From the NCBI GenBank assembly GCA_027484445.1, contig JAIXSY010000013.1, forward strand, positions 1-64,000: a DNA stretch of 64,000 nucleotides, written 5' to 3'. Positions 43,558-52,605 of this stretch are shown here, piece after piece; the first letter of the stretch is position 1, and the number at the start of each line of letters is the position of its first letter. This stretch comes from Verrucomicrobiaceae bacterium. Its GTDB lineage: Bacteria > Verrucomicrobiota > Verrucomicrobiia > Verrucomicrobiales > Verrucomicrobiaceae. Under the pieces are notes generated by a model that saw only the letters and a list, made by a program, of their open reading frames with translations, did no database searches and had not been told where the DNA came from. The translations under genes were made by a program, and so were the position numbers.

Positions 43558-44664
43558 ATGGATAAAATCCGTTTCCTTCTGATTTCTTTTTGTTGGGTCC
43601 ACTGTCTTAGCGAATGCTTCGCGCAGGCACAGCGAACGTTACTAGTTTCGCCCGAGGTTTCTCCTTCAGGTGAGGTGACCTTTCGGCTTCGAGCCCCCCA
43701 GGCCACAACGGTGCTTCTGCGGGGACAGTGGGCCGAGAAACCCATGGCGCTGAACCGGGAGGCTCAAGAAACCTGGAGCCTAGTTGTGCCGGATCTTCCC
43801 ACGGGAGTTTGGGAGTATCAATTCGTCGTCGATGGCTTGGCGATGCTGGATCCACTGAATCCTGCGATCAAACCGCAGCGCCAACCGAACACGAGCATTC
43901 TGCATCTGCCTAGCCGACCCGCTAAACCCTGGGATTTTCAAGAGTTGCCACATGGCACCGTTCATCAGCATAGCCAACATTCAGCATCGTTGGGAAAACA
44001 GCGAGACATCTGGGTTTACACACCGCCAGGATATGAATCTGCGCCGACGCAGCGTTATCCTCTGCTCGTCTTGCAGCATGGGTCTGGAGATCGCCACGAC
44101 ACCTGGGTCGTTCATGGCAAAGCGCATTGGATCTTGGATCACCTCATCGCATCGGGTAAAGCTGTGCCGATGGTGGTCATGATGATTGATGGACACCCCT
44201 TGGGCATGGTGCCGAAGGATCAAGCTAGCAAGCGAGCCGAATCGTTGAAGGCCTTTCAAATAGAATTGCTGCAGGAGGCACTGCCTTGGGTCGAAAAGCA
44301 CTATCGCATCCAGCCGGGGCCGGAACATCATGCCATTGCGGGTCTCAGCATGGGTGGTTGGCAATCTGTCAGCACAGGAATGAACCACCTGGACGTTTTC
44401 AGCACCATTGCTTCCTTCAGCGGTGCCGTCGATGTAGCTGAGATTCAGGCAGCGCTGGCTAAACCTCAAGCGACTCAGAGCAAGCTCCGACTGCTTTGGA
44501 TTGCCTGCGGGAAGGATGATTTTTTGTTAGATCGGAATCTCGAATTGATTGATCAGCTCAAGGCCAAAGGCATTCAGCATGAGTGGTTTCTGACCGAAGG
44601 AGGTCATTCTTGGCCCATCTGGAGACAATATTGGATCGATCTGGCTCCGAGATTATTTCGCTGA
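43558..44664 (+). CDS. Exported esterase with N-terminal CBM48/E-set domain
   Basis: Three hundred and sixty-eight residues with a signal peptide ending about AQAQ. Residues 20-105 are an E-set/CBM48-like immunoglobulin domain (SGEVTFRLRAPQATTVLLRGQW, WEYQFVVDGLAMLDPLNP). The rest is an Esterase D/feruloyl-esterase-like alpha/beta hydrolase, with YPLLVLQHGSGD, nucleophile GLSMGGWQS, Asp in IACGKDDFLLDRN and His in TEGGHSWPIWRQY. This is the architecture of bacterial feruloyl or acetyl-xylan esterases. It acts outside the cytoplasm, possibly on plant or algal polysaccharide esters. Confidence 0.88.
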   Translation: MDKIRFLLISFCWVHCLSECFAQAQRTLLVSPEVSPSGEVTFRLRAPQATTVLLRGQWAEKPMALNREAQETWSLVVPDLPTGVWEYQFVVDGLAMLDPLNPAIKPQRQPNTSILHLPSRPAKPWDFQELPHGTVHQHSQHSASLGKQRDIWVYTPPGYESAPTQRYPLLVLQHGSGDRHDTWVVHGKAHWILDHLIASGKAVPMVVMMIDGHPLGMVPKDQASKRAESLKAFQIELLQEALPWVEKHYRIQPGPEHHAIAGLSMGGWQSVSTGMNHLDVFSTIASFSGAVDVAEIQAALAKPQATQSKLRLLWIACGKDDFLLDRNLELIDQLKAKGIQHEWFLTEGGHSWPIWRQYWIDLAPRLFR

Positions 44665-45002
44665 TCTCCAGAGGAATGTCGCGCTGGCAGTGCTGCGTTT
44701 TGTCCTCATGAAATCCAGGTGTTTTCTTGTGCGATCTTCTGGATTTCGGATGGCTAGCCGTTGCCAAAAAGTCGCCACGTCCAGGTAGGCGGATCTTTCT
44801 GAGTGGAAAACTGACCCAAGGACGATTCCAGGCATCTCGGGGCTTCCTGAAGAGGACCCAAATAGGCGCTTCTTCGCGGGAAAAAGTCCTGGAGTTCTTT
44901 CTTCCTGAGGCTTCAGAGCCAGCAAGCCCCACCTCGCCAGCCTTCGCCTGCGAGGCTCGGATTTCGTCTTTCAAAACTGGTTACTTTTTTGATTTCCACC
45001 CT
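44665..45002. other. Non-coding stretch before the act operon
   Basis: About 340 bases without a convincing gene on either strand. The frames seen are short and rich in Arg, Ser and Lys. The part next to the act genes contains the promoter and operator listed separately. Confidence 0.5.
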
Positions 45003-45030
45003 TGCAAAGGTGACTTGGACTTCTATTCTC
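45003..45030 (+). promoter_or_regulatory. Putative promoter of the act operon
   Basis: TTGCAA and TATTCT are separated by 16 bases and end 46 bases before the actA start. The predicted start of transcription falls at or just before the perfect inverted repeat that follows. Confidence 0.45.
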
Positions 45031-45037
45031 AAATCTC

Positions 45038-45059
45038 GCTTGTGAAATTTTTCACAAGC
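45038..45059. promoter_or_regulatory. Perfect palindrome before actA: Rex-like or CRP-like operator
   Basis: GCTTGTGAAA-TT-TTTCACAAGC is a perfect 10-bp inverted repeat. The core TTGTGAA-ATTT-TTCACAA (45040-45057) fits the published Rex (NADH-sensing repressor) operator TTGTGAA-W4-TTCACAA exactly. TGTGA-N6-TCACA also fits the CRP core. It lies just past the predicted -10 and 17 bases before the actA ATG, where a bound protein would block transcription. No rex or crp gene is in the window. Confidence 0.6.
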
Positions 45060-45076
45060 TCTGACTTTGACTTTTT

Positions 45077-45880
45077 ATGGGCAATTTCTTTCCTCGTTGG
45101 ACCAACTGGCTCCCTCTGAAGCTAGCCGTCGCGGCTGGCTTCATCGTTTTTGGGGTGAGTCTGGCCGTGCCATACTATTTCACGCCGAAATACACCCGTG
45201 TCGGTTATGAGCCGACACAGCCAGTGCCTTTCTCCCACAAGATTCATGCGGGACAGTTGGGCTTGGATTGTCGTTATTGTCACTCCTTTGCGGAGGTTTC
45301 CAGCCACGCCAACGTTCCGACGAATCAGACGTGCTACAACTGCCATGGCCCAGGCAAGGGCAACATCAAATCAGCCTCTCCCAAGCTGGAAAAAGTCATC
45401 AAGGCAGCAGAAACAGGCAAGCCAATCGAGTGGGTAAAAATCCACAAAGCGCCTGATTATGTGTATTTTAACCACAGTGCTCACCTGAACCGCGGCATTT
45501 CATGCCAAAACTGCCACGGGCAGATCAATGAAATGGAAGTCGTGAAGCACGCCGAACCCCATTCCATGGGCTGGTGCTTGGAGTGTCACCGCAATCCCGA
45601 AGAAAAACTTCGTCCTTTGGATCAGATTACAAACCTCAACTACAAGCCTGAACAGCTCAATCGCGCAGGTTTTTACGAAGGTCTGCTGAAGAAAGGCATC
45701 AAGGCGGATGAGATCGCTGACACGATCGAATCTGGCAAAAAAGCTTCCCAACTGGATGAAATCTTAGCTCTCGCCTCAGGCAAATATGGGGAAAAAGTGA
45801 CTCAGCTCGAAGTTGGAACTCAGCTGAAGAAACACTGGCAAGTTCAGCCTCCCGAGAACTGCACGACCTGTCACCGCTAA
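45077..45880 (+). CDS. actA: Alternative complex III pentahaem cytochrome c subunit
   Basis: ActA carries electrons in the quinol-oxidising alternative complex III on the outer face of the cytoplasmic membrane. The 267 residues begin with a membrane anchor (LAVAAGFIVFGVSLAVPYYF). Five CxxCH haem sites follow: CRYCH, CYNCH, CQNCH, CLECH and CTTCH. No cleavable signal is needed with this anchor. It is the first act gene, followed by actB after 61 bases, and is preceded by a palindromic operator candidate. Confidence 0.94.
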   Translation: MGNFFPRWTNWLPLKLAVAAGFIVFGVSLAVPYYFTPKYTRVGYEPTQPVPFSHKIHAGQLGLDCRYCHSFAEVSSHANVPTNQTCYNCHGPGKGNIKSASPKLEKVIKAAETGKPIEWVKIHKAPDYVYFNHSAHLNRGISCQNCHGQINEMEVVKHAEPHSMGWCLECHRNPEEKLRPLDQITNLNYKPEQLNRAGFYEGLLKKGIKADEIADTIESGKKASQLDEILALASGKYGEKVTQLEVGTQLKKHWQVQPPENCTTCHR

Positions 45881-45941
45881 TCGCTAGCGTGTCGATTTCC
45901 CAACTTCAGAATTCTTTGATTACCCAAGACCCTGTCCGCCC

Positions 45942-48900
45942 ATGAAACGCAATTGGATTCACCCCGAGGAGCCGCAGACTGGTAAGCGCTACTGGCGCAG
46001 CCCTGCCGAACTCGAGCGTCGCTCGGAGTTTCTTTCCAAACACGGGGTGGAATTTCCCTCTGGCGATACTCTAACGGAAGAAGAAGCAGGTCAGTCTCGC
46101 CGCAATTTCCTTCAGCTCATGGGAGCTTCAGTCGGGATGATGGGATTGGCTTCTTGTCGCCGTCCGCTGACTCATATCCTCCCCTACACGAATCATGTGG
46201 AATGGGTCATTCCTGGCAAACCTCTGCTTTATGCCTCGGCCATGCCAACCGCCCAGGGAGCAGTTCCTTTGGTAGTGACTACCCACGAAGGTCGTCCAAC
46301 CCACGTTGCTCCCAATCCTCTCCATCCTCTTGGCGGTGGATTGGATGCATTTGCTCAGGCCAGTGTCCTTGATCTTTATGATCCTGAGCGCTCCCAAGTT
46401 CCTCTTGCCTCAGGCAAAACCACGACATGGGCTAAGGTCAATGAAGGTCTTCAGGCAATCTTGAAGGACGCCAAAACCGATTCTGGTGCTTCACTTGTCA
46501 TCGTGGTGGGCTCAAGCACATCTCCCACTCAGCATCGTTTGCTGAGCGAGTTCAAGGCTGCCTACCCTCAGGCTAAGCTCTTTGCCTATGAGGCCATTGG
46601 CAATGAAGGTCAAGCCACGGCTCATCAGGAAGTGCTCGGTGCGAACACCAAAACCTTTGTCCGTTGGAGCAAAGCCCTTCGCATCCTCTCTCTGGATTGT
46701 GATTTCTTGGGCTTGGATCCGATCGACGGGGAGGCAGTCAAGCATTTCACGAAACAACGGGCTAAAGACAAATCGGAAGGTGGCATGAATCGCCTCTACT
46801 GCTTGGAAAATCGTTACACGCTGACCGGCGGCATGGCAGATCATCGCAAGCCACTCGCTGCGAGCATGATTCCTGCGGCAGCTGCCATCATTGCTGAGTT
46901 TTTGGACATCAAGGAAGCTTCTGCACTCGCTTCGGCTGCGCCTCCTGGACTCAAAGAATGGCTAGCACCAGCGGTTCGTGATCTCATCGATCACAAAGGC
47001 AGTGCGGTTGTCATTGCTGGAAGTCGCTACGGCGCGGAAGTGCATGCTTTGGTCGCCGCAATCAATAACGCGCTCGGTGCTTATGGATCGACGGTTGAGC
47101 TTCTGGAAAAAGGTTCTTCAGCCACTCTCGCTTCCGCTTCGGAACTGGAAGCTGCGTTGGTTTCGGGAGCAGTAAAAACGCTGGTGTCTTTGACTCCTTC
47201 CAATTTGCTGTTTGATGCACCTCTCTCTCTCTCTGGTGCCATCCAGAGCAAGGGAGTGAAGTTGGTTCACCTGGGCCATCTTCCGAATGAGACGGCACGT
47301 GCGGCTGCATTGCACATCCCAGCCGCTCATTACCTCGAATCCTGGAATGATGTTCGCGCAGGTGATGGCACCTATAGTGTAGTTCAGCCAATGATTCAGC
47401 CGCTCTACGATGGAGCAAGCGTGATCGAGGTCATTTTGGCTTTGCTTGACAAAAAGAAGTTAGGTCCTGCGGAAAAGCCAGCCGATGGTGCAGCTCCTTC
47501 CGAAGATCCTGTCTATCAGGCTGTTCGTGATACCTTTGCTTCGGTGGCAGGTAGTCTGGATGAAGCCAAATGGAATCTAACACTTCGCGATGGTTTCCTG
47601 AAAGGTTCCAGCTACGTCAAGTCCACGGGAGTCATCAATGCAGCCGCGGTCTCCAGCCTCGTCGGCAAAGCCAAGATTCCAGTAGCACCGAAGGCTGAGG
47701 CTGTTGAAATTGTGCTCACGCCCGATTCAGCTGTCTGGGACGGTCGATACATCAACAATGCATGGCTCCAAGAATCACCTGATCCGATCACCAAGTTGGC
47801 CTGGGACAATGCCGCTTGGATTGGCAGTGTGACATTTCGCAGCCTTGGCTTGAAGAATGGCCAAATGGTCAAGTTGTCCATCGGAGACCGCAGTCTGACC
47901 CTGCCAGCCATTGAAGCACCGGGTCACGTGCAAAATAGCGTCACTGTCACCTTGGGTTACGGACAACAAAATCTGGGTTTTGTGGGATCCGACAGCAATG
48001 GCATCGGACGCGGTTTCAATGCATATCCACTCCGTGCTCACGCTTCTGAATTCGTGATCTCAGGTGCTAAGCTTGAGGTTCTGGCGGACACCTACCAACT
48101 CGCCATCACCCAAGATCAGAACACCATGGAAGGCCGCGCGCTTTATCGCGAGGCCACTTTGGACACCTTCGCCAAGAAGCCTGACTTTGCTGGCAAGACC
48201 GGCATGGACAGCCATATCCCGGAGAACATTTCCTTCTACAAAGGTCAGATCGGCCGCAAGACTGATGAGAATCCAGACGGCTTTGACTACGAGAAGAAGC
48301 ACCAGTGGGGCATGGTGATTGATCTCAGCAAGTGCATCGGATGCACCTCCTGTTTGGTGGCTTGCCAGAGCGAAAACAACATCCCAGTGGTTGGCAAAGA
48401 TCAGGTTGTCAAAGGACGCCTCATGCAGTGGATCCGCATGGATCGCTACTTCGCGACCAATGAATGGGGTGAGCAAAAGGCAAAGTCGGACGAAGTGAAC
48501 ATCGATCCGACGGGTGAGCAGCTTGAAAATGCAGAGATGGTCATGCAGCCAGTTGCCTGCCAGCAGTGCGAGTCGGCTCCTTGTGAAACGGTCTGCCCTG
48601 TGAATGCGACGGTCCACACGGACGATGGCCTGAACGCCATGGCTTACAATCGTTGCATTGGTACTCGTTACTGCGCGAACAACTGTCCCTACACCGCTCG
48701 TCGTTTCAATTGGTTCGACTACAACAAACGTCCCTTGGATGAACTTTACTGGGGTCCGCTCTCCAATCCTGACAAAACGGGAATGCGAGAATCGCTTCAG
48801 CTCCAGAAGAACCCGAATGTGACAGTTCGCATGCGTGGGGTCATCGAGAAGTGCACTTACTGCGTGCAACGTCTTGAAGAAGCCAAAATCCGTCAGAAGC

Positions 48901-49172
48901 AAGTACAGCGGGATTCCAAAAACTTCCGCATTCCGACCGATAGCGTCAAAGTGGCTTGCCAAGAGTCCTGCCCCGCAGAAGCCATCTCCTTTGGAGATTT
49001 GGCCGATGAAAAGAGCAGCGTGAACAAGGCGAAAGCCAGCCCGCGCAACTACGAGCTCCTCAAGTACATTGGCACCCGTCCACGCACCAGCTATCTGGCC
49101 CGTTTGCGGAACCCGAACAAAGAAATGCCAGGCGCTGAACGCATCGCTGCCTGGAGTGCTCATCAGATCTAA
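45942..49172 (+). CDS. actB: Alternative complex III iron-sulfur subunit (fused B1/B2)
   Basis: The largest ACIII subunit, 1076 residues. A twin-arginine motif QSRRNFLQLMGAS (about residues 50-62) is followed by LASCRRP, with a Cys that may be lipidated; a cytoplasmic-looking extension precedes it. Residues 80-740 match the molybdopterin-enzyme-like half that has lost its cofactor. From about 797 the ferredoxin-like half has four cysteine groups (CIGCTSCLVAC, CQQCESAPCETVCP, CIGTRYCANNCP, and CTYC paired with CQESCP), enough for three [4Fe-4S] and one [3Fe-4S] cluster. Immediate neighbours are actA and actC. Confidence 0.95.
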   Translation: MKRNWIHPEEPQTGKRYWRSPAELERRSEFLSKHGVEFPSGDTLTEEEAGQSRRNFLQLMGASVGMMGLASCRRPLTHILPYTNHVEWVIPGKPLLYASAMPTAQGAVPLVVTTHEGRPTHVAPNPLHPLGGGLDAFAQASVLDLYDPERSQVPLASGKTTTWAKVNEGLQAILKDAKTDSGASLVIVVGSSTSPTQHRLLSEFKAAYPQAKLFAYEAIGNEGQATAHQEVLGANTKTFVRWSKALRILSLDCDFLGLDPIDGEAVKHFTKQRAKDKSEGGMNRLYCLENRYTLTGGMADHRKPLAASMIPAAAAIIAEFLDIKEASALASAAPPGLKEWLAPAVRDLIDHKGSAVVIAGSRYGAEVHALVAAINNALGAYGSTVELLEKGSSATLASASELEAALVSGAVKTLVSLTPSNLLFDAPLSLSGAIQSKGVKLVHLGHLPNETARAAALHIPAAHYLESWNDVRAGDGTYSVVQPMIQPLYDGASVIEVILALLDKKKLGPAEKPADGAAPSEDPVYQAVRDTFASVAGSLDEAKWNLTLRDGFLKGSSYVKSTGVINAAAVSSLVGKAKIPVAPKAEAVEIVLTPDSAVWDGRYINNAWLQESPDPITKLAWDNAAWIGSVTFRSLGLKNGQMVKLSIGDRSLTLPAIEAPGHVQNSVTVTLGYGQQNLGFVGSDSNGIGRGFNAYPLRAHASEFVISGAKLEVLADTYQLAITQDQNTMEGRALYREATLDTFAKKPDFAGKTGMDSHIPENISFYKGQIGRKTDENPDGFDYEKKHQWGMVIDLSKCIGCTSCLVACQSENNIPVVGKDQVVKGRLMQWIRMDRYFATNEWGEQKAKSDEVNIDPTGEQLENAEMVMQPVACQQCESAPCETVCPVNATVHTDDGLNAMAYNRCIGTRYCANNCPYTARRFNWFDYNKRPLDELYWGPLSNPDKTGMRESLQLQKNPNVTVRMRGVIEKCTYCVQRLEEAKIRQKQVQRDSKNFRIPTDSVKVACQESCPAEAISFGDLADEKSSVNKAKASPRNYELLKYIGTRPRTSYLARLRNPNKEMPGAERIAAWSAHQI

Positions 49173-49190
49173 AAAACCTCTCCCGCTGAC

Positions 49191-50678
49191 ATGTCCGCCG
49201 AAGCAGCCCATATTCACGAACAAGCTTACAACGGTGCCCCGCGCATCCTTGACCGCGAGCCTCTTGTTCTCAACAAGCGCTCCTACTCTTGGATCACCAA
49301 CCGCGTCTGCGGCATCGTGGAAAACAAACAGCCTCTCCTTTGGTGGATTCTGTTTGTTCCTTCGGTATTGCTCACAGGTCTAACAGCGTTTTGCTTCGCC
49401 TACCTCATCAGCACGGGCGTTGGCGTTTGGGGTCAAAAACAACCGGTGGCATGGGCGTGGGACATCACCAACTTCGTGTTCTGGATCGGTATCGGCCACG
49501 CGGGAACTTTGATTTCCGCCATTCTTTTCCTGACTCGTCAAAAATGGCGCACTTCTGTGAACCGAGCCGCTGAGGCGATGACGATCTTTGCCGTGATGTG
49601 TGCGGGGCTTTTCCCAGCCTTTCACGTGGGTCGCGTCTGGATGGTCTGGTTCCTGGCACCTGTCCCCAACGCAAATGCGATCTGGCAGAACTTCAAGTCG
49701 CCACTCCTCTGGGATGTATTCGCGGTTTCCACCTACTTCAGCGTGTCTCTCGTCTTTTGGTATCTCGGCTTGGTGCCTGATCTTGCAACTCTCCGGGATC
49801 GCTGCAAGCCAGGACTTCGCAAAGCGCTCTATGGCATTTTTGCCCTAGGTTGGCGCGGCGCTAATCGGCACTGGAGCCATTACGAAACGGCCTACATGCT
49901 CTTGGCGGCTCTATCCACGCCTCTGGTGCTTTCCGTGCACTCCGTCGTGTCTTTCGACTTCGCGACTTCTGTCGTCCCAGGCTGGCACACCACCATCTTC
50001 CCGCCTTACTTTGTGGCGGGTGCTATCTTCGGTGGTTTCGCGATGGTGCTGACGTTGATGATTCCTGTATCGAAGATCTACGGCTTGGGTGACTTGATCA
50101 CACCCAAGCACATCGACAACATGGCCAAGATCATTCTTTTGACCGGAACGATCGTCGGTTATGCCTATTCCATGGAGTTCTTCGTGGCTTACTACAGTGC
50201 TAACAAGTTTGAGCTTCAGACCTTCATGCTCCGCGGTTTGTATGGTCCTTCCACGTGGGCCTACTACTTCATGTTTGGTTTCAATGTGTTTGCTCCACAG
50301 TTGTTCTGGTATCGTCCTTTCCGCCACAACATGTGGGTCGTGATGTTCGTCTGCATGTGCGTGAACGCAGGCATGTGGTTTGAACGCTACGTCATCATCG
50401 CCACCACCCTGGAGCGCCACTTGACTCCCGGATCATGGAGAACTTATGAGGCGACTTGGGTGGATAAATACACCTTCCTTGGTACTTTCGGTCTGTTCAT
50501 GATGTTGTTCCTTCTCTTCCTGCGCTTCTTGCCGGTCATCGCAATTGGGGAAGTGAAAGGTGTGCTGCCTCAGAGTGACCCTCATCACCATGATCACGGC
50601 AAAGAGGGCGTTCAGGAGGAAGATCTCATGGGCTACCCTGATCGTCATGTTCCTCGTGAGGCTGCTGCTGCAGCTTGA
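49191..50678 (+). CDS. actC: Alternative complex III quinol-binding membrane subunit (NrfD-like)
   Basis: ActC is an integral protein of the NrfD/PsrC family that binds and oxidises quinol. Its 495 residues include about ten hydrophobic helices, for example [40 protein letters not shown] and [19 protein letters not shown]. The conserved Asp/His/Arg side chains of the family fall between them. The tail is His-rich ([11 protein letters not shown]). It starts 18 bases after actB. Confidence 0.95.
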   Translation: MSAEAAHIHEQAYNGAPRILDREPLVLNKRSYSWITNRVCGIVENKQPLLWWILFVPSVLLTGLTAFCFAYLISTGVGVWGQKQPVAWAWDITNFVFWIGIGHAGTLISAILFLTRQKWRTSVNRAAEAMTIFAVMCAGLFPAFHVGRVWMVWFLAPVPNANAIWQNFKSPLLWDVFAVSTYFSVSLVFWYLGLVPDLATLRDRCKPGLRKALYGIFALGWRGANRHWSHYETAYMLLAALSTPLVLSVHSVVSFDFATSVVPGWHTTIFPPYFVAGAIFGGFAMVLTLMIPVSKIYGLGDLITPKHIDNMAKIILLTGTIVGYAYSMEFFVAYYSANKFELQTFMLRGLYGPSTWAYYFMFGFNVFAPQLFWYRPFRHNMWVVMFVCMCVNAGMWFERYVIIATTLERHLTPGSWRTYEATWVDKYTFLGTFGLFMMLFLLFLRFLPVIAIGEVKGVLPQSDPHHHDHGKEGVQEEDLMGYPDRHVPREAAAAA

Positions 50679-50714
50679 TCTGAAATTTCAAACTTTGCGT
50701 CTTCCCCTTCACTC

Positions 50715-51311
50715 ATGAGCACCCTCAAACGAGTCCACGGATACCTCGCCGAATTCGATGGCGTGGCCGACCTCTACCATGCTGCTGAGCAAGTCCGCGA
50801 TGCTGGTTATCAGCGCTGGGATGTGCACAGCCCTTTCCCGATTCACGGCATGGACAAGGCCATGGGAAATTCTAAGTCCATTCTTCCCAAGCTTGTGTTC
50901 GTGGGTGGCATGACCGGAACTTGCGTAGCTTTCACCTTACAGACTCTGACCCAGACTAACTTCTGGTCCAGCATCGGTTTGGGCTTCTTGCAAAAGCTGG
51001 CTGAAACCTATCCCACCGTGGTGCAGGCCAAGCCTACCGATATTTTCACCTTACCCGCTTTCTTCCCGGTGATGTTTGAGCTGACCATCCTGTTCAGCGC
51101 CTTTACGACACTGTTCGGCTTGCTCGCTCTGATGGGTCTTCCTCGCTGGAATCATCCGTTGTTCGTGTCCAAACAGTTCGCCAAGTTTTCAGACGATGGT
51201 TTCTTTGTATGCATCGAAGCGCGTGATCCAAAATTTAGCCAGGAAGGCACGAAAGCTCTTCTTGAGAAGATCGGCGGCAAAAACATCGAATTGGTCGAAG
51301 ACGAGCTGTAG
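50715..51311 (+). CDS. actD: Alternative complex III small membrane subunit (DUF3341)
   Basis: ActD has a soluble N-terminal part with the DUF3341 signature (LAEFDGVADLYHAAEQVRDAGY...DVHSPFPIHGMDKAMG). Two membrane helices follow (LVFVGGMTGTCVAFTLQTLT and MFELTILFSAFTTLFGLLALM), and the C-terminus ends KNIELVEDEL. The length of 198 is normal. It is the last act gene here: a terminator follows 30 bases later and the usual actE (mono-haem c), actF and cytochrome oxidase genes are missing. Confidence 0.93.
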   Translation: MSTLKRVHGYLAEFDGVADLYHAAEQVRDAGYQRWDVHSPFPIHGMDKAMGNSKSILPKLVFVGGMTGTCVAFTLQTLTQTNFWSSIGLGFLQKLAETYPTVVQAKPTDIFTLPAFFPVMFELTILFSAFTTLFGLLALMGLPRWNHPLFVSKQFAKFSDDGFFVCIEARDPKFSQEGTKALLEKIGGKNIELVEDEL

Positions 51312-51341
51312 TCTCCTGCCACAGAACTTGTTGACCTGAGG

Positions 51342-51366
51342 AGAGCCGCCTTGTGCGGCTCTTTTT
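51342..51366 (+). terminator. Terminator after actD
   Basis: AGAGCCGC pairs perfectly with GCGGCTCT around a 5-base loop, and T residues follow. It closes the act operon at the point where the cluster is unusually short. Confidence 0.85.
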
Positions 51367-51378
51367 CTTTTCAGGAGT

Positions 51379-51471
51379 CACGTTGAACCCGGATTCAGAA
51401 GTTCTCTGCAAGCGGGGCATTCCTGCCCCGCTGAACTTCGGCATCCGGGTTGAATCGTTGGATTCAACGTG
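51379..51471. repeat. 93-bp nested palindromic element
   Basis: Four nested arm pairs occur: CACGTTGAA/TTCAACGTG at the outside, then AACCCGGAT/ATCCGGGTT, GAAGTTC/GAACTTC and, in the centre, AGCGGGGCA-TTCC-TGCCCCGCT. The centre has the same design as palindromes at gnd and 58.2 kb (CA-GGAA-TG on the complementary strand). It lies between convergent actD and the sugar permease and resembles a REP or small MITE-like element. No transposase or target duplication was seen. Confidence 0.8.
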
Positions 51472-51477
51472 AATTCT

Positions 51478-52605
51478 TCAGGCTCGGTTCAGCCGCACAT
51501 CCATCCACACGGCGAGTAAGAGCACGGCCCCACGGACAATCAGCTTGTGTTCGGGGGACACTGACATCAGCGTCATGCCATTCAGCAGCACTGCCATGAT
51601 CAGGGCTCCGGCAAAAACCCCAACCACGCTGCCTCTTCCACCGCGCAGACTGACCCCGCCAATCACGCAGGCTGCCACGGCATCGAGTTCCATCCATTCG
51701 CCCAGATCCGTGGTAGAGTTGCCTGTGTAAGACGTCAGCATGAATCCTGTAATCGCCACAATCACGCCCATCATCGAGTAGGCAGCGATGACGACGCGTT
51801 GCACGGGCACACCTGACACTTGGGCCGCTTCGGCATTTCCGCCAATGGCATAAAGATATCTCCCCATCGGCAGATGCTTGGTCAGCACATGCACCGCCAG
51901 GGCCACAGCCGCAAAAATCAGAGCGGGCAGGGGAATGCCGCGGAATTCATTGGTGGCCAATACGAAGAGAAGAATGGCCTGTGCGAACACAAACACTTTG
52001 AGAAAGGTGGTCTCTCGATCCTCAACCGGAAGACCGTGAATCCTCTGGGCTGCCCGGCTTTTCCACGTGAGTCCGACCATGATGGCGACCGCGCCTGCGG
52101 CCAACATCAAGCCAAGCGATGGGGGTAGGTAGGAGGTGCTGATTTGTGAATAGAGATTGCTCTGCCCTCCAGCCACCACCGGCACCGTTTGATTCTGGAT
52201 CACCAGCCAGAAAAGCCCACGAAACACCAGCAGACCTGCCAAGGTCACAATGAAGGCAGGAATGCGCTCACGAACGATCAAGAGTCCCTTCACCCACCAA
52301 ACGAGTGCACCCACCAATAGACCTACGGTCAAACTGACGGGAGAAGGCAGTCCTGCCTTGGTCGTCAGCACCGTCGCGATCCCACTCAGCAGGGCAAGAC
52401 CGCTGCCCACGGACAGATCGATGTGACCTGGCAAAATGACCAGCAGCATCCCCATGGCCAGCGTGGCAGAGATCGACAGCTCGGTGAGCAGCAGCGATAG
52501 GTTCCGTGGATCCAGGAACTTGGGTTCAGCGACCCCAAAGAATAGGCAAATGCCGACCAAGGCCAGAACTATGGAATAATCGCGGAGGGAAAAGGAACGA
52601 GACAT
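51478..52605 (-). CDS. Sugar ABC transporter permease (RbsC/XylH type)
   Basis: Inner-membrane permease of 375 residues with about ten hydrophobic segments. It includes the conserved start LRDYSIVLALVGICLFFGVAEPKFLDPRNL, the DLSVGSGLALLSGIA block and GNAEAAQVSGVPV. C-terminal helices ending VLLLAVWMDVRLNRA match the ribose/xylose (CUT2) permease family. An in-frame TTG would add three residues. No ATP-binding or sugar-binding gene is adjacent, although CUT2 genes normally form an operon. The upstream 700 bases hold only debris, so this copy may be orphaned by rearrangement. The reading frame itself is intact. Confidence 0.88.
   Translation of the reverse strand: MSRSFSLRDYSIVLALVGICLFFGVAEPKFLDPRNLSLLLTELSISATLAMGMLLVILPGHIDLSVGSGLALLSGIATVLTTKAGLPSPVSLTVGLLVGALVWWVKGLLIVRERIPAFIVTLAGLLVFRGLFWLVIQNQTVPVVAGGQSNLYSQISTSYLPPSLGLMLAAGAVAIMVGLTWKSRAAQRIHGLPVEDRETTFLKVFVFAQAILLFVLATNEFRGIPLPALIFAAVALAVHVLTKHLPMGRYLYAIGGNAEAAQVSGVPVQRVVIAAYSMMGVIVAITGFMLTSYTGNSTTDLGEWMELDAVAACVIGGVSLRGGRGSVVGVFAGALIMAVLLNGMTLMSVSPEHKLIVRGAVLLLAVWMDVRLNRA

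Noticed and set aside
48060..49223. 387-codon minus-strand frame over the end of actB
   Set aside because: It overlies the iron-sulfur cluster motifs of actB and has no independent support.
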